From positions 1 through 64,000 of the forward strand of contig JAGVAO010000061.1 of the NCBI GenBank assembly GCA_020060235.1: a stretch of 64,000 bases of DNA. The letters run 5' to 3'. A program made the translations under genes and the position numbers. Positions 1 through 8,166 of the stretch are shown one piece after another. The first letter of the stretch is position 1. Every line of letters starts with the position of its first letter. The DNA is from Anaerolineales bacterium. Its GTDB lineage: Bacteria > Chloroflexota > Anaerolineae > Anaerolineales > Villigracilaceae. Under the pieces are notes generated by a model. That model ran no database searches. It was not told where the DNA came from and saw nothing but the letters and a program-made list of their open reading frames with translations.

Positions 1-94
1 CTCGCTAGGTGGGTTGCCCTGATTATATTAAAGTTCACGCCTTTTGAGGAGGCGCAATTTGGATATGATTTATCTGGTCGTTTTTGCAGTGGAG

Positions 95-610
95 TCATTT
101 TTGAATCTGCGCATATTTCTTCATGCCCAGGATAATGTAAAAGGTGACGATTGCCAGGGTTATCAGGGCGGTGGTAAACAGGCCAAGCGAGGTCTGACCG
201 AACCACAGGGCAATGTCCTTTGCGCCGAGAATGCCCAAAACAGGCGTGATGACAATATGACGCAGCATATCGGCGTAGAGCGGCACCCACAACCACAGGA
301 TGAACCACCAGCCAGTGACTGCCAGGATGAAGCCCACCCCGCCCCCCAGGATGCGGCTCTGCCAGACATAATCGCCACCAGAGCGCGGCATGACCGCAAT
401 CAGCGAGGCGTATATGACCACTTCAAACAGGATGAAAAGCGCGCTGATGAGCAATGCCCAAATCAGGCCGCCTTCAAAGAAATACATCTGGCTGAAACTG
501 TACAGACCCAGCGTCACCAGATTAATGGAGAAGAATGCGTAAACAAACGCATCGAAGACAGACCACGAACGCACCAGGCCAGTGGCTTTACGGATAAAAA
601 GGTCAGACAT
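95..610 (-). CDS. APC-type amino acid permease, N-terminal part only (apparently truncated or interrupted)
   Basis: Hydrophobic ORF with APC-like N-terminus (LVRSWSVFDAFVYAFFSINLVTLG, MPRSGGDYVWQSR). Only 171 aa before a stop, versus about 450 aa or more for the family. Confidence 0.6.
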   Translation of the reverse strand: MSDLFIRKATGLVRSWSVFDAFVYAFFSINLVTLGLYSFSQMYFFEGGLIWALLISALFILFEVVIYASLIAVMPRSGGDYVWQSRILGGGVGFILAVTGWWFILWLWVPLYADMLRHIVITPVLGILGAKDIALWFGQTSLGLFTTALITLAIVTFYIILGMKKYAQIQK

Positions 611-631
611 GGGTGGGGTTCTCCTTTGATG

Positions 632-801
632 AATAAGTATTCAGCCCTGAGCGGAGCCGACTGCTTTCCCGCACTGCGTTCTGGGCAAGTGTGGCGGCGA
701 AGTCGAAGGGCGGGATTAACTTTTCAGTAACTGGCCTTCGACTTCGCTACCGCTCCGCTCAGGCCCTGATCACTGGATACTGACAACTAAATACTGCCCT
801 A
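632..801. repeat. Composite intergenic inverted repeat (CCTGAGCGGAG / CTCCGCTCAGG, inner GCGAAGTCGAAGG / CCTTCGACTTCGC) followed by CTGNNNN heptads
   Basis: 646-656 pairs with 753-763 and 698-710 pairs with 735-747. 773-800 reads ctggata ctgacaa ctaaata ctgccct. Confidence 0.75.
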
Positions 802-1740
802 CCCTTGTGTCAACACATAACTTTCTATCTTGCTCTTGCCCAGTTTGACCAGCGCGCCCTGCAAGACGCCCTGCTCGTACAGCGAACCAGGATTGATGCA
901 CAGGGTCTTGCCGATACGGCTGTGCCCGCGCCCTTCGTGGATGTGACCATGCAGCCCCAGCAAAGGCTGGTGTTTCTCAATGGCGGCACGCAAGGCGGTC
1001 GAACCGACCGGCACGAGGGCATTCCCAGCAAAGCGGGGGCGCAGGTTTTCGTCCAGGTCGGGGGCTTCGTCGAGGTTGGATTTATACGGGGGAACATGGA
1101 TATTAAAGACAGCATTCTGCGGGTCGCGCAGGCTGCCAATCATGGCGTCGTAACGCTTCGCCAGGTCGGGTTCGTCTTCTTCACGGTAGGTGTTCCAGGG
1201 GGTGCGATTCGACCAGCCGGAGGAAATCATTTCGTGACGGTCGTCCAGCGAAACAACCATCCCCTCGGCCAGGGTGACGGTTTTGGAGGCCCGCACCAAC
1301 TCGTCGATTTCGAACTGGTCATCGTTGCCCGGAGCAACGTAAACTTTCAGGCCGGTTCCGGCCAGTTTGCTCTCGGCAATCTCCAGCCACTCGGCGACAA
1401 CGCGCAAGACTTCTTTCAGGAAAATCTCGTGAATGCGGTCAGGGTTGCCTTCCAGTTCAGCCAGTTCGTCGGGGTCGGTCAGGTAGGGATAGTAGCCCCG
1501 GCTGCGGATTCGCCTGGTCATTTCGGCCAACTCGTCTGCGCCGTCGATGTCGAAATCCTGTTGTAAAAGCGAGACTTTGTATTTCCCATCCCCCAATTTG
1601 ACGACCGGCACAATCGCCTTGCCAGTCATATCGCCGCCCAGGACAAGCACATCCGCCCCGTAAAATTTGCCAGCGTTGAGAAATTTCTTCCAGCAAATAT
1701 CCGAACCGTGAATATCGGTTGCAAAAAACAGGGTCGTCAC
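799..1740 (-). CDS. Metallophosphoesterase
   Basis: FFATDIHGS, VLGGDMTGK, APGNDD and LHGHIHEGRG metallophosphatase motifs. Confidence 0.85.
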   Translation of the reverse strand: MTTLFFATDIHGSDICWKKFLNAGKFYGADVLVLGGDMTGKAIVPVVKLGDGKYKVSLLQQDFDIDGADELAEMTRRIRSRGYYPYLTDPDELAELEGNPDRIHEIFLKEVLRVVAEWLEIAESKLAGTGLKVYVAPGNDDQFEIDELVRASKTVTLAEGMVVSLDDRHEMISSGWSNRTPWNTYREEDEPDLAKRYDAMIGSLRDPQNAVFNIHVPPYKSNLDEAPDLDENLRPRFAGNALVPVGSTALRAAIEKHQPLLGLHGHIHEGRGHSRIGKTLCINPGSLYEQGVLQGALVKLGKSKIESYVLTQG

Positions 1741-1760
1741 AGGGCAGGTTGCTCCTTATT

Positions 1761-1997
1761 TCACAAGATTAAGACAAAACAGGCCGCAATCTTTGCGGTC
1801 TGTTGGTTTTCGAGATGCGTGTCTGCAAGCAGCAGGCGCGGCGCGGGCAAAAATCCTTCCGGCGCGGGCAACTGCATCTGGGTGGGCTCAATCGGCTGGC
1901 GGCGAACCTCACGCCGGTTTGGGGCAGAAGCCCAAAACAGCAAAACCAGCGAAGCGGCCAGCAGCACAAGCGCGAGGGTCAGTCGCAGGGTTTTCAC
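1761..1997 (-). CDS. Small membrane-anchored hypothetical protein
   Basis: 78 aa ORF with an N-terminal TM segment, same strand as its neighbours. Confidence 0.4.
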   Translation of the reverse strand: MKTLRLTLALVLLAASLVLLFWASAPNRREVRRQPIEPTQMQLPAPEGFLPAPRLLLADTHLENQQTAKIAACFVLIL

Positions 1998-2034
1998 GCC
2001 GCGAATTATAACTCATTTAAGGAATTGTTAACAT

Positions 2035-4094
2035 TTAACGCTTCGTGCCTGCGATGTTCATCTCCTCGCGCACGGTATGGTACAGGTTCTCGGCCTTGAT
2101 TTCGCCCAGGCTGTAACAGGGCGCTTCGAGATGGTCAGCCAACTGCTGGGCCAGGCCCTGGTCAAAGGCGGCGTGCTCCATGTTGACCACCACCGAGCGA
2201 ATATGCTGGTCGGCAATCGCCTCGGCAAAACGGAAGGATTCTTCCTGCGGGGCCATCGTCCCGACCGAGACGTTGCCTGCGCCGTCGGTCATCACCAGCA
2301 AGAGCGGCTGGACATCGGGATGCAGGCGTTTCTCGCGCTGGAGAACGTCATAGGCCATCAGCAGGCCCGCTGAAAGCGGGGTTTTGCCGCCGACGGGAAT
2401 TTCCATCAGGGCGCGCTGGGCCAGTTGCACCGAGTTGGTCGGCGGCAGGACGAGGGTGGCGCGGTCTTTCTGGAAGACAATCAGCCCGACCCGGTCGCGG
2501 CGCTGGTAGGCGTCGGTCAACAGGGAGAGAATCGCGCCCTTGGTGGCGTTCATGCGCTCGGCAACGGCCATCGACCAGGAGGCATCGACCAGGAACAGGA
2601 CGAGGTTGGCCATGCGCTTGACGCGAATCTTGCGCTGCAAGTCAGACGGCAGGATGGCAAAGGCCATGCGCTTGCGTTGTTCAGTCCGCCGGTTCTGGAA
2701 AGGCGCGGCAGCGCGGATGGTGGCGTCGAAGGCGATGTCGCTGGTCTTGCCGTTGGCCGGGCGCGCCATGATATAGCGGCCGCGCTTGCGGTCGGTGCGA
2801 GTCCGCGAGCGGCGTCCGGCATTTTTGCGGGTTAATTTGTCGAGGGGGGTGTCGAGTTTGCGCGGCGTGAAGGTCTCGCCGGTCTTTACTTTCTTGCCGC
2901 CATCCCACCAGTTGGCGTTGGTGTTGGCAAAGACATCCTGCGGGGCCGGTTCCGGCGTCCCGGCCTCCGAGGAGTCGTCTTCAATCGAGTTTTCTAGGAT
3001 TGACTTTTTTTTTCCTGCGCGTTTTCAGGGTCGCCAGGTTCAGATTGCGAATCGTCCGGCACGGGCTGTCCGGCCAACTGCTCGATGCGCTCCTGCAATT
3101 GCTGGCTGGTGATTTCAGCCTGGTAGAACGGCCCGCGCTTGATGCGGTGCGGCAGGGCCAGTTCGGCGGCCAGGGCAATATCGTGGTCGGTGATGGTGGT
3201 GCGGCCCTCGAAAGCGGCCTGGGCGCGGGCAGCCTTAAGGATGACCAGGTCGGCGCGGTGGCCGTCCACGTTGAGCGAGGAGGTCAGGGCGGCAATCGAG
3301 AGCATATCGCGCTTGGTATAGGTCACATCGCCGACCAGTTTGCGGGCCAGTTCAATCTTGCGCGAGAGGTCGCCTTCTTTTTCGATGAAGGCTTTGCGGA
3401 AGGCGTTGGCATCCGCTTCGTAGCCGATGTTGCGCTCCATAATGGCGACCCGCTCACGGGTGTCGCGAATCCCGGTAATATCAACGGAAAAAGCAAAACG
3501 GTCGAGCAGCTGCGGGCGCAGGTCGCCCTCTTCGGGGTTCATCGTCCCGACCAAAATGAAGCGGGCCGGGTGCGAGAAGGAGATGCCCTCGCGTTCGACA
3601 ATGTTCATGCCCATCGCCGCCGAGTCGAGCAACAGGTCGACGACGTGGTCGTCGAGCAGGTTGACTTCATCGATGTAGAGCAGGCCGCCGTTGGCGTTGG
3701 CCAGCACGCCCGGCTCGAAGTGGCGCTCGCCCTTCTGGATGGCTTTTTCGATGTCGAGCGTTCCGACGACGCGGTCTTCGGTGGCCGACACGGGCAGGTT
3801 GACAAAGGGGATGGGGCGGATGTCGAAAGGCAGGTCACGGCCATCGGAGGCGCGTTCCTTGCACTCGGTACACCAGGTGTTGGGCTGGTCGGGGTCGCAG
3901 CCAAAGCGGCATTCCTTGACGGCTTTTACCTTGGGCAGCAGGGCCGCCAGGGCGCGGGCGGCGGTCGATTTGCCCGTGCCGCGCTCACCGCGAATCAAGA
4001 CCCCGCCGATGCGGGTATCGACAGCGTTCAAAATCAGGGCGCGCTTCATGCGCTCCTGGCCGACAATTGCAGTAAATGGATAAATGGTTGGCAT
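2035..4094 (-). CDS. Mg/Co-chelatase I/D-type protein (AAA+ plus VWA), predicted full-length product via -1 frameshift at an A9 run
   Basis: AAA+ domain ORF (4094-2994) and VWA domain frame (open from about 3016 to 2035) are joined at 5'-cagGAAAAAAAAAGTC (minus strand). VWA motif: LVLFLVDASWSMAVAERM. Confidence 0.75.
2994..4094 (-). CDS. Chelatase ATPase (ChlI/BchI-like), zero-frame product
   Basis: GVLIRGERGTGKSTAARALAALLPKV Walker A, YIDEVNLLDDHVVDLLLD Walker B. Start at MPTIYPF with gaggaaac upstream. Confidence 0.85.
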   Translation of the reverse strand: MPTIYPFTAIVGQERMKRALILNAVDTRIGGVLIRGERGTGKSTAARALAALLPKVKAVKECRFGCDPDQPNTWCTECKERASDGRDLPFDIRPIPFVNLPVSATEDRVVGTLDIEKAIQKGERHFEPGVLANANGGLLYIDEVNLLDDHVVDLLLDSAAMGMNIVEREGISFSHPARFILVGTMNPEEGDLRPQLLDRFAFSVDITGIRDTRERVAIMERNIGYEADANAFRKAFIEKEGDLSRKIELARKLVGDVTYTKRDMLSIAALTSSLNVDGHRADLVILKAARAQAAFEGRTTITDHDIALAAELALPHRIKRGPFYQAEITSQQLQERIEQLAGQPVPDDSQSEPGDPENAQEKKSQS

Positions 4095-4134
4095 AAATGT
4101 TTCCTCGGAATAAAGATTATACTGCTTTTTTACG

Positions 4135-6159
4135 CTAACGTATCTCAACCGAGTACACGCCCGTCTCGCGGGTGAAGCGGGTGGTGCCGCTGACTACCAG
4201 GATGATTTCGTCGACCCCGCCGCCGATGCTGACCGGAATTTCGATGGACTGGTCGGCGGGCAGTTCAAGTTTTTCGATGCGTGTTTCACGGCCCTTGTAG
4301 ATGAGCGTCAGACGGAAGGTTTGCGGCAGCAGGTTCTGGACGCGGGCAAAGCCCTCGGCCTGCCAGCCGCCGTCGTCACCCTCGAAATCGGTGAAGTAAT
4401 CCAGCGCCGGGACGTTGATGTCGTCGAGCAGGAATCCCTCGCCATGCACCGCCGCATCGGTGACGTATTCGAAGCGCAGCAGGACTTCCTTCCCGGCGAA
4501 CTGCGAAAGGTCAACCGTTTCCCGAATCCAGGCGTTGGTCACGCCGTTGTAGCCCCAGCCGTACGAGTTACCGGAGGGGTCTTCGGCTGTACCGGAGGGC
4601 GTAATGACGATTTGCCAGGTCTCGCCACCATCCTCGGAGGCGACCAGGTAGACGTAGTCGTAATCTTTTTCGATGTCGTACCAGGTCTGGTAAGAGATTT
4701 CAATGGGACCTGAGACCTGCGAAAAATCGAAGGCGCGGGTCAGGGTCATGTTCGATTTGTCGCCCTTGTTCGACCAGAAGGCGTAGCGGCCTGAGTAGGC
4801 GTCAGCGCCGGGGGGCAGCAGGCGGGTCTGGGTGGAGCCTTCAAACCGCAGGCTGAAATCGCCCTCGCAAACCAGGCGGATGTAGTCGGTGCCGTATTGT
4901 TTGACGGTGCGGCCTTCCAGCGTGGCGGGACAATCTTGAACGGTTTCCGTGGCCGAGGCCTGGGGCGCGCGACTGTAGCGCTGGTAGGCATAGCGCCCGT
5001 CCAAAATGCGCGAATCGCCGAGGTAGTTGGCGAGAGTCCAATCCACAAAAAAATCGTCAGCCTGGATGAGCAGTCCATTGAGCGGGTCGAGGGCCTCGAT
5101 TTCGCGCAAAACGGCATCGACGCTGTCGAGGCCGTTTTCGGGGTGGCGCACCAGGGACTTGGTGGCTTCCTCGCCCAAACGGTCGAGAAAGTAAGCCGTG
5201 AACAGGAAACTCGCCCCATAATGCGGGGTGGTTCCGCCGGGGTTGTTGGGCCAATCGTTGAGTTGCAGGTCGGGGTTGGAAATGAAGGAAAAATCGAAGC
5301 CGCCCTGGTCATAGCCGTTGAGCAAAACCGCCAGTTCAGAGAATCCCTCGTTGAGCCAGGCCGTTTCGTTGCGGTCCTGGTACCAGTGAATCATGTGCTG
5401 GAATTCGTGCGCGATAACCCCATAGGTAAAGGGGTCAGACAGGCGAACCGTGTCGGAATTGAACAGGAACATTTCGTGAGCGTTGGAATATTTATGCGCC
5501 AGCGGGTGGACGGCGTCTGCCGAGGAAAAATAACCGGCCAGTGAGCGGCCAAGTCCGCTGGCGTACAGGATGTGAATGCGCGGGTCTTCATCGACACCGG
5601 GGTTGGGTTCGGAGCCGAAAAATTCGCGAGTGGTCGGGTAAATTTTACGGTCGAAGGCCTCGGCCAGGTCGCGCAATTCCCGCTCGTTGTAGCGGACGTC
5701 GTCCTGAATCCAGAAGTACGAACTGGGCGTCAGGTAGCGCAGGGTGGCGGTAATCTGGAAACTTTCATTGGTATCGACATTCGTGACCCAGAATTGTTTC
5801 GAATCACCCACAGCAAACGGCCCGCTGGGATAGGTCTCGGGGATATTGGCAATTCCCGACAATCGACGGGCCAGGTCGCGCGGGTCGTTAATCGGGATGA
5901 TGGTATTTTGCAATACGGACAGCGTATCGAGCGGAATTTCCTCGACCGGGGTGCGCTCGACCGCCGCCGGGGTGGGCGTAACCAGGTCGGACGAGTAGTT
6001 TTCATCATAGGGAACGGTTTCATACCGGCTGATTTCTTCACCGAACACGGTAAATCCATAATAACCGCCGACAGCCAGGATTAAGCAGCAGCAACAAATG
6101 GTAAAAGAGAGCAATAAAATGATGGTTATCGGGGAAGTCCAAAAACTTTTGTTTTCCAT
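4135..6159 (-). CDS. Secreted zinc metallopeptidase-like protein (immune inhibitor A / peptidase-MA-like)
   Basis: N-terminal TM/signal (MENKSFWTSPITIILLLSFTICCCCLI). YGVIAHEFQHMIHW (HExxH) followed by NEGFSE. C-terminal beta-rich domain. Confidence 0.7.
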   Translation of the reverse strand: MENKSFWTSPITIILLLSFTICCCCLILAVGGYYGFTVFGEEISRYETVPYDENYSSDLVTPTPAAVERTPVEEIPLDTLSVLQNTIIPINDPRDLARRLSGIANIPETYPSGPFAVGDSKQFWVTNVDTNESFQITATLRYLTPSSYFWIQDDVRYNERELRDLAEAFDRKIYPTTREFFGSEPNPGVDEDPRIHILYASGLGRSLAGYFSSADAVHPLAHKYSNAHEMFLFNSDTVRLSDPFTYGVIAHEFQHMIHWYQDRNETAWLNEGFSELAVLLNGYDQGGFDFSFISNPDLQLNDWPNNPGGTTPHYGASFLFTAYFLDRLGEEATKSLVRHPENGLDSVDAVLREIEALDPLNGLLIQADDFFVDWTLANYLGDSRILDGRYAYQRYSRAPQASATETVQDCPATLEGRTVKQYGTDYIRLVCEGDFSLRFEGSTQTRLLPPGADAYSGRYAFWSNKGDKSNMTLTRAFDFSQVSGPIEISYQTWYDIEKDYDYVYLVASEDGGETWQIVITPSGTAEDPSGNSYGWGYNGVTNAWIRETVDLSQFAGKEVLLRFEYVTDAAVHGEGFLLDDINVPALDYFTDFEGDDGGWQAEGFARVQNLLPQTFRLTLIYKGRETRIEKLELPADQSIEIPVSIGGGVDEIILVVSGTTRFTRETGVYSVEIR

Positions 6160-6161
6160 TT

Positions 6162-6812
6162 TTAAGAGACCTTGTCGGTGTGTTTCCCGGCCAGCCCGAG
6201 CCAGAATCGGGTCAGGAACCAGGCCGCCAGCCCGGCCAGCGCAATCAGGCCGAGGAAGAAGAGGATGACCGCCGAGATGCCGGAATTGAAAATCGGCGAG
6301 GGCGGCGGGTGCATGACGTAATCGGCGTTCGAGAAAGTGTACAGCAGGGCAGAAATAAACAGGATATTGCCCCAGGCCGTCACCCAGGGAAGGTTGAACA
6401 GCCACAGCCCAACCTGCAAGAGCAGCCCGGCAACGGCAAAGGTCAGCGCCAGGCGGAAGCGCGGCTCAGCCAGGAAGAGTCCATTCCAGTTGGCCTGCAT
6501 GGCCCACAGCGAAAGCGGCAGGTACGTGACCCAGAAGACGATGCCGGTGCGCCCCAGGGCAGCCGACCAGTCGTAAAAAGCGGATTGGCGGTTGGAAAGA
6601 GCGCCGACCCTGGCGGCCAGCAATCCCAGCGCCCCGGCCAGCGCAGCGGCAATAAAAGCTGCTTCAGTGGCCAGCACCCAGGCCCCGTGCAGGTAGACGA
6701 TGCGCACGCTGGGGCCGAGCGATTTCTCCTCCGGGCCAAGCAGGGAGAGCAGGGCTATTAACCCCAGGGTGGCAAAAAAGGCAAACAATGGATTTTGGGC
6801 GAGTTTTTTCAT
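6162..6812 (-). CDS. Multi-pass membrane protein (weak resemblance to CcmC-type heme export proteins)
   Basis: Hydrophobic segments and a SVRIVYLHGAWV motif. Start MKKLAQNPLF. Confidence 0.45.
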   Translation of the reverse strand: MKKLAQNPLFAFFATLGLIALLSLLGPEEKSLGPSVRIVYLHGAWVLATEAAFIAAALAGALGLLAARVGALSNRQSAFYDWSAALGRTGIVFWVTYLPLSLWAMQANWNGLFLAEPRFRLALTFAVAGLLLQVGLWLFNLPWVTAWGNILFISALLYTFSNADYVMHPPPSPIFNSGISAVILFFLGLIALAGLAAWFLTRFWLGLAGKHTDKVS

Positions 6813-6865
6813 GGGCCTGATTTTACCCGCAATCAGGAATCGGAAAACGCCGAACTGCCAATACA

Positions 6866-6900
6866 AAAGCAAGCCCGCGCAGACAAAGCGGGCTTGCTTT
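6866..6900. terminator. Hairpin aaagcaagcccgc...gcgggcttgcttt
   Basis: 13-bp perfect stem between the 6930 gene and the 6812 gene. Confidence 0.7.
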
Positions 6901-6929
6901 CCATATCAAAGACAAAAGTTTAGCAGCTG

Positions 6930-7508
6930 TTAAGCGCCGCCGAGGGTGCAAGTTACCCCCAGCACCTCATAAGAAACGATTGTGACGCTTTCGAAGGCTT
7001 CAACCCAGACTATGTGGAACGCAATGATTTCATCAATGGTCATACTCTGGGACGGGTAAATACTTGTCCAGCCGATATAATCGTTCCCGTCAGAATCATA
7101 GAGAATGATGTCAACCTTTTCATAGTGGTCCGGCGGGCATTCGGCAAAACCGGTCGCAGCCCACTTGCCGGGAACCTCGGCACTGAAGGTCTGCCCGTTG
7201 AAGAAGATGACCGCAGTCTCGCCGACATACGGGTTGAGGGATTCCATCGTGCAGGAAACATGGTCATCGTCCCTGAAGTTGCAGTACAGGTCGATGGTCT
7301 TGCCGCCCACAGTCAGGGTGTGGCCTTTCAGGTCGGCGGGCTTCCAGGTGCCGGTCACCTTGAAGACCACCGCCCAGCCCTTGACGGGCACAAACCTCAG
7401 GTCGACCAGTGTGGCCGTTTTCCCCGCCGCCAGGGCATTGATGGATGGCAGGAAAGACGATAACAGCAAACTGGCTATCATCAACAAAAACAGCAATTTC
7501 TTTCTCAT
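6930..7508 (-). CDS. Secreted hypothetical protein
   Basis: Signal peptide MRKKLLFLLMIASLLLSSFLPSINALA; no recognised domain. Confidence 0.6.
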   Translation of the reverse strand: MRKKLLFLLMIASLLLSSFLPSINALAAGKTATLVDLRFVPVKGWAVVFKVTGTWKPADLKGHTLTVGGKTIDLYCNFRDDDHVSCTMESLNPYVGETAVIFFNGQTFSAEVPGKWAATGFAECPPDHYEKVDIILYDSDGNDYIGWTSIYPSQSMTIDEIIAFHIVWVEAFESVTIVSYEVLGVTCTLGGA

Positions 7509-7688
7509 TTTTTATTTCTCCCTTTCGTTAAATACAAAAAGAACACGATGTATAAGATTATATTTGTCTTAATTGAAATTTCAATAGGCAATATTCAGAT
7601 TAAAAAATCTATCCCCGCTTTTGGCGGCTTGTGGTAAAACTCTGCTAATCAGCAATAACAAATCGCCCACCCTGACCGGAGGACTCCC

Positions 7689-8093
7689 ATGCCCAAAATC
7701 AACAGCATCAACCATGTCGCCATTGTGGTCGAAGACATGGAAAAATCCCTGCATTTCTGGCGCGACGCGCTGGGAATCGAACTGCACGAACTGCGCGATG
7801 TGCCCGCCGAGGCCAGCCAGGTGGCTTTCCTGCCTGTGGCAGGCGCGGAAATCGAACTCGTCCGCCCGACCAGCGACGATTCAGGGCTGGCCAAATACCT
7901 GGCCAAACGCGGACAGGGCATGCACCACGTCTGCCTCGAGGTGGACGACATCGAAGGCATGATGGCTCAGTTGAAAGGCAAAGGCATCCGCCTGATTAAC
8001 GAAGAACCGCGCACTGCCGCCGACGGCAAACGCTACGCCTTCATCCACCCTGAAAGCACCAGCGGCGTGCTGGTCGAGTTGTACGAAATTTAA
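7689..8093 (+). CDS. mce: VOC family / methylmalonyl-CoA epimerase-like
   Basis: INHVAIVVEDMEKSLHFWRDALG, GQGMHHVCLEVDDIEGMMAQLK, FIHPESTSGVLVELYE. RBS ggagga. Confidence 0.85.
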   Translation: MPKINSINHVAIVVEDMEKSLHFWRDALGIELHELRDVPAEASQVAFLPVAGAEIELVRPTSDDSGLAKYLAKRGQGMHHVCLEVDDIEGMMAQLKGKGIRLINEEPRTAADGKRYAFIHPESTSGVLVELYEI

Positions 8094-8126
8094 AATTCGG
8101 GGCGGAAAAGACTTCCGCCCCGAATC
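8094..8126. terminator. Hairpin attcggggcggaa-aagac-ttccgccccgaat
   Basis: 13-bp inverted repeat just after the mce stop. Confidence 0.65.
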
Positions 8127-8130
8127 TCAT

Positions 8131-8166
8131 CACTATTCCCTATTCCCCACTCCCTATTCCCTAATC
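8131..8166. repeat. AGGGAAT-type heptad array overlapping the stop of the next gene
   Basis: Minus strand reads agggaat agggagt ggggaat agggaat agtgatg. The downstream gene's TAG is inside the array. Confidence 0.7.

Noticed and set aside
44-730. 228-aa plus-strand ORF
   Set aside because: Antisense to the permease ORF and through the intergenic repeat; low-complexity translation with no domain.
3005-3013. A9 run as a plain sequencing error
   Set aside because: Cannot be fully excluded, but both reading frames stay open to recognisable domains and the gene family is known for programmed frameshifting, so it is reported as a finding with a test.
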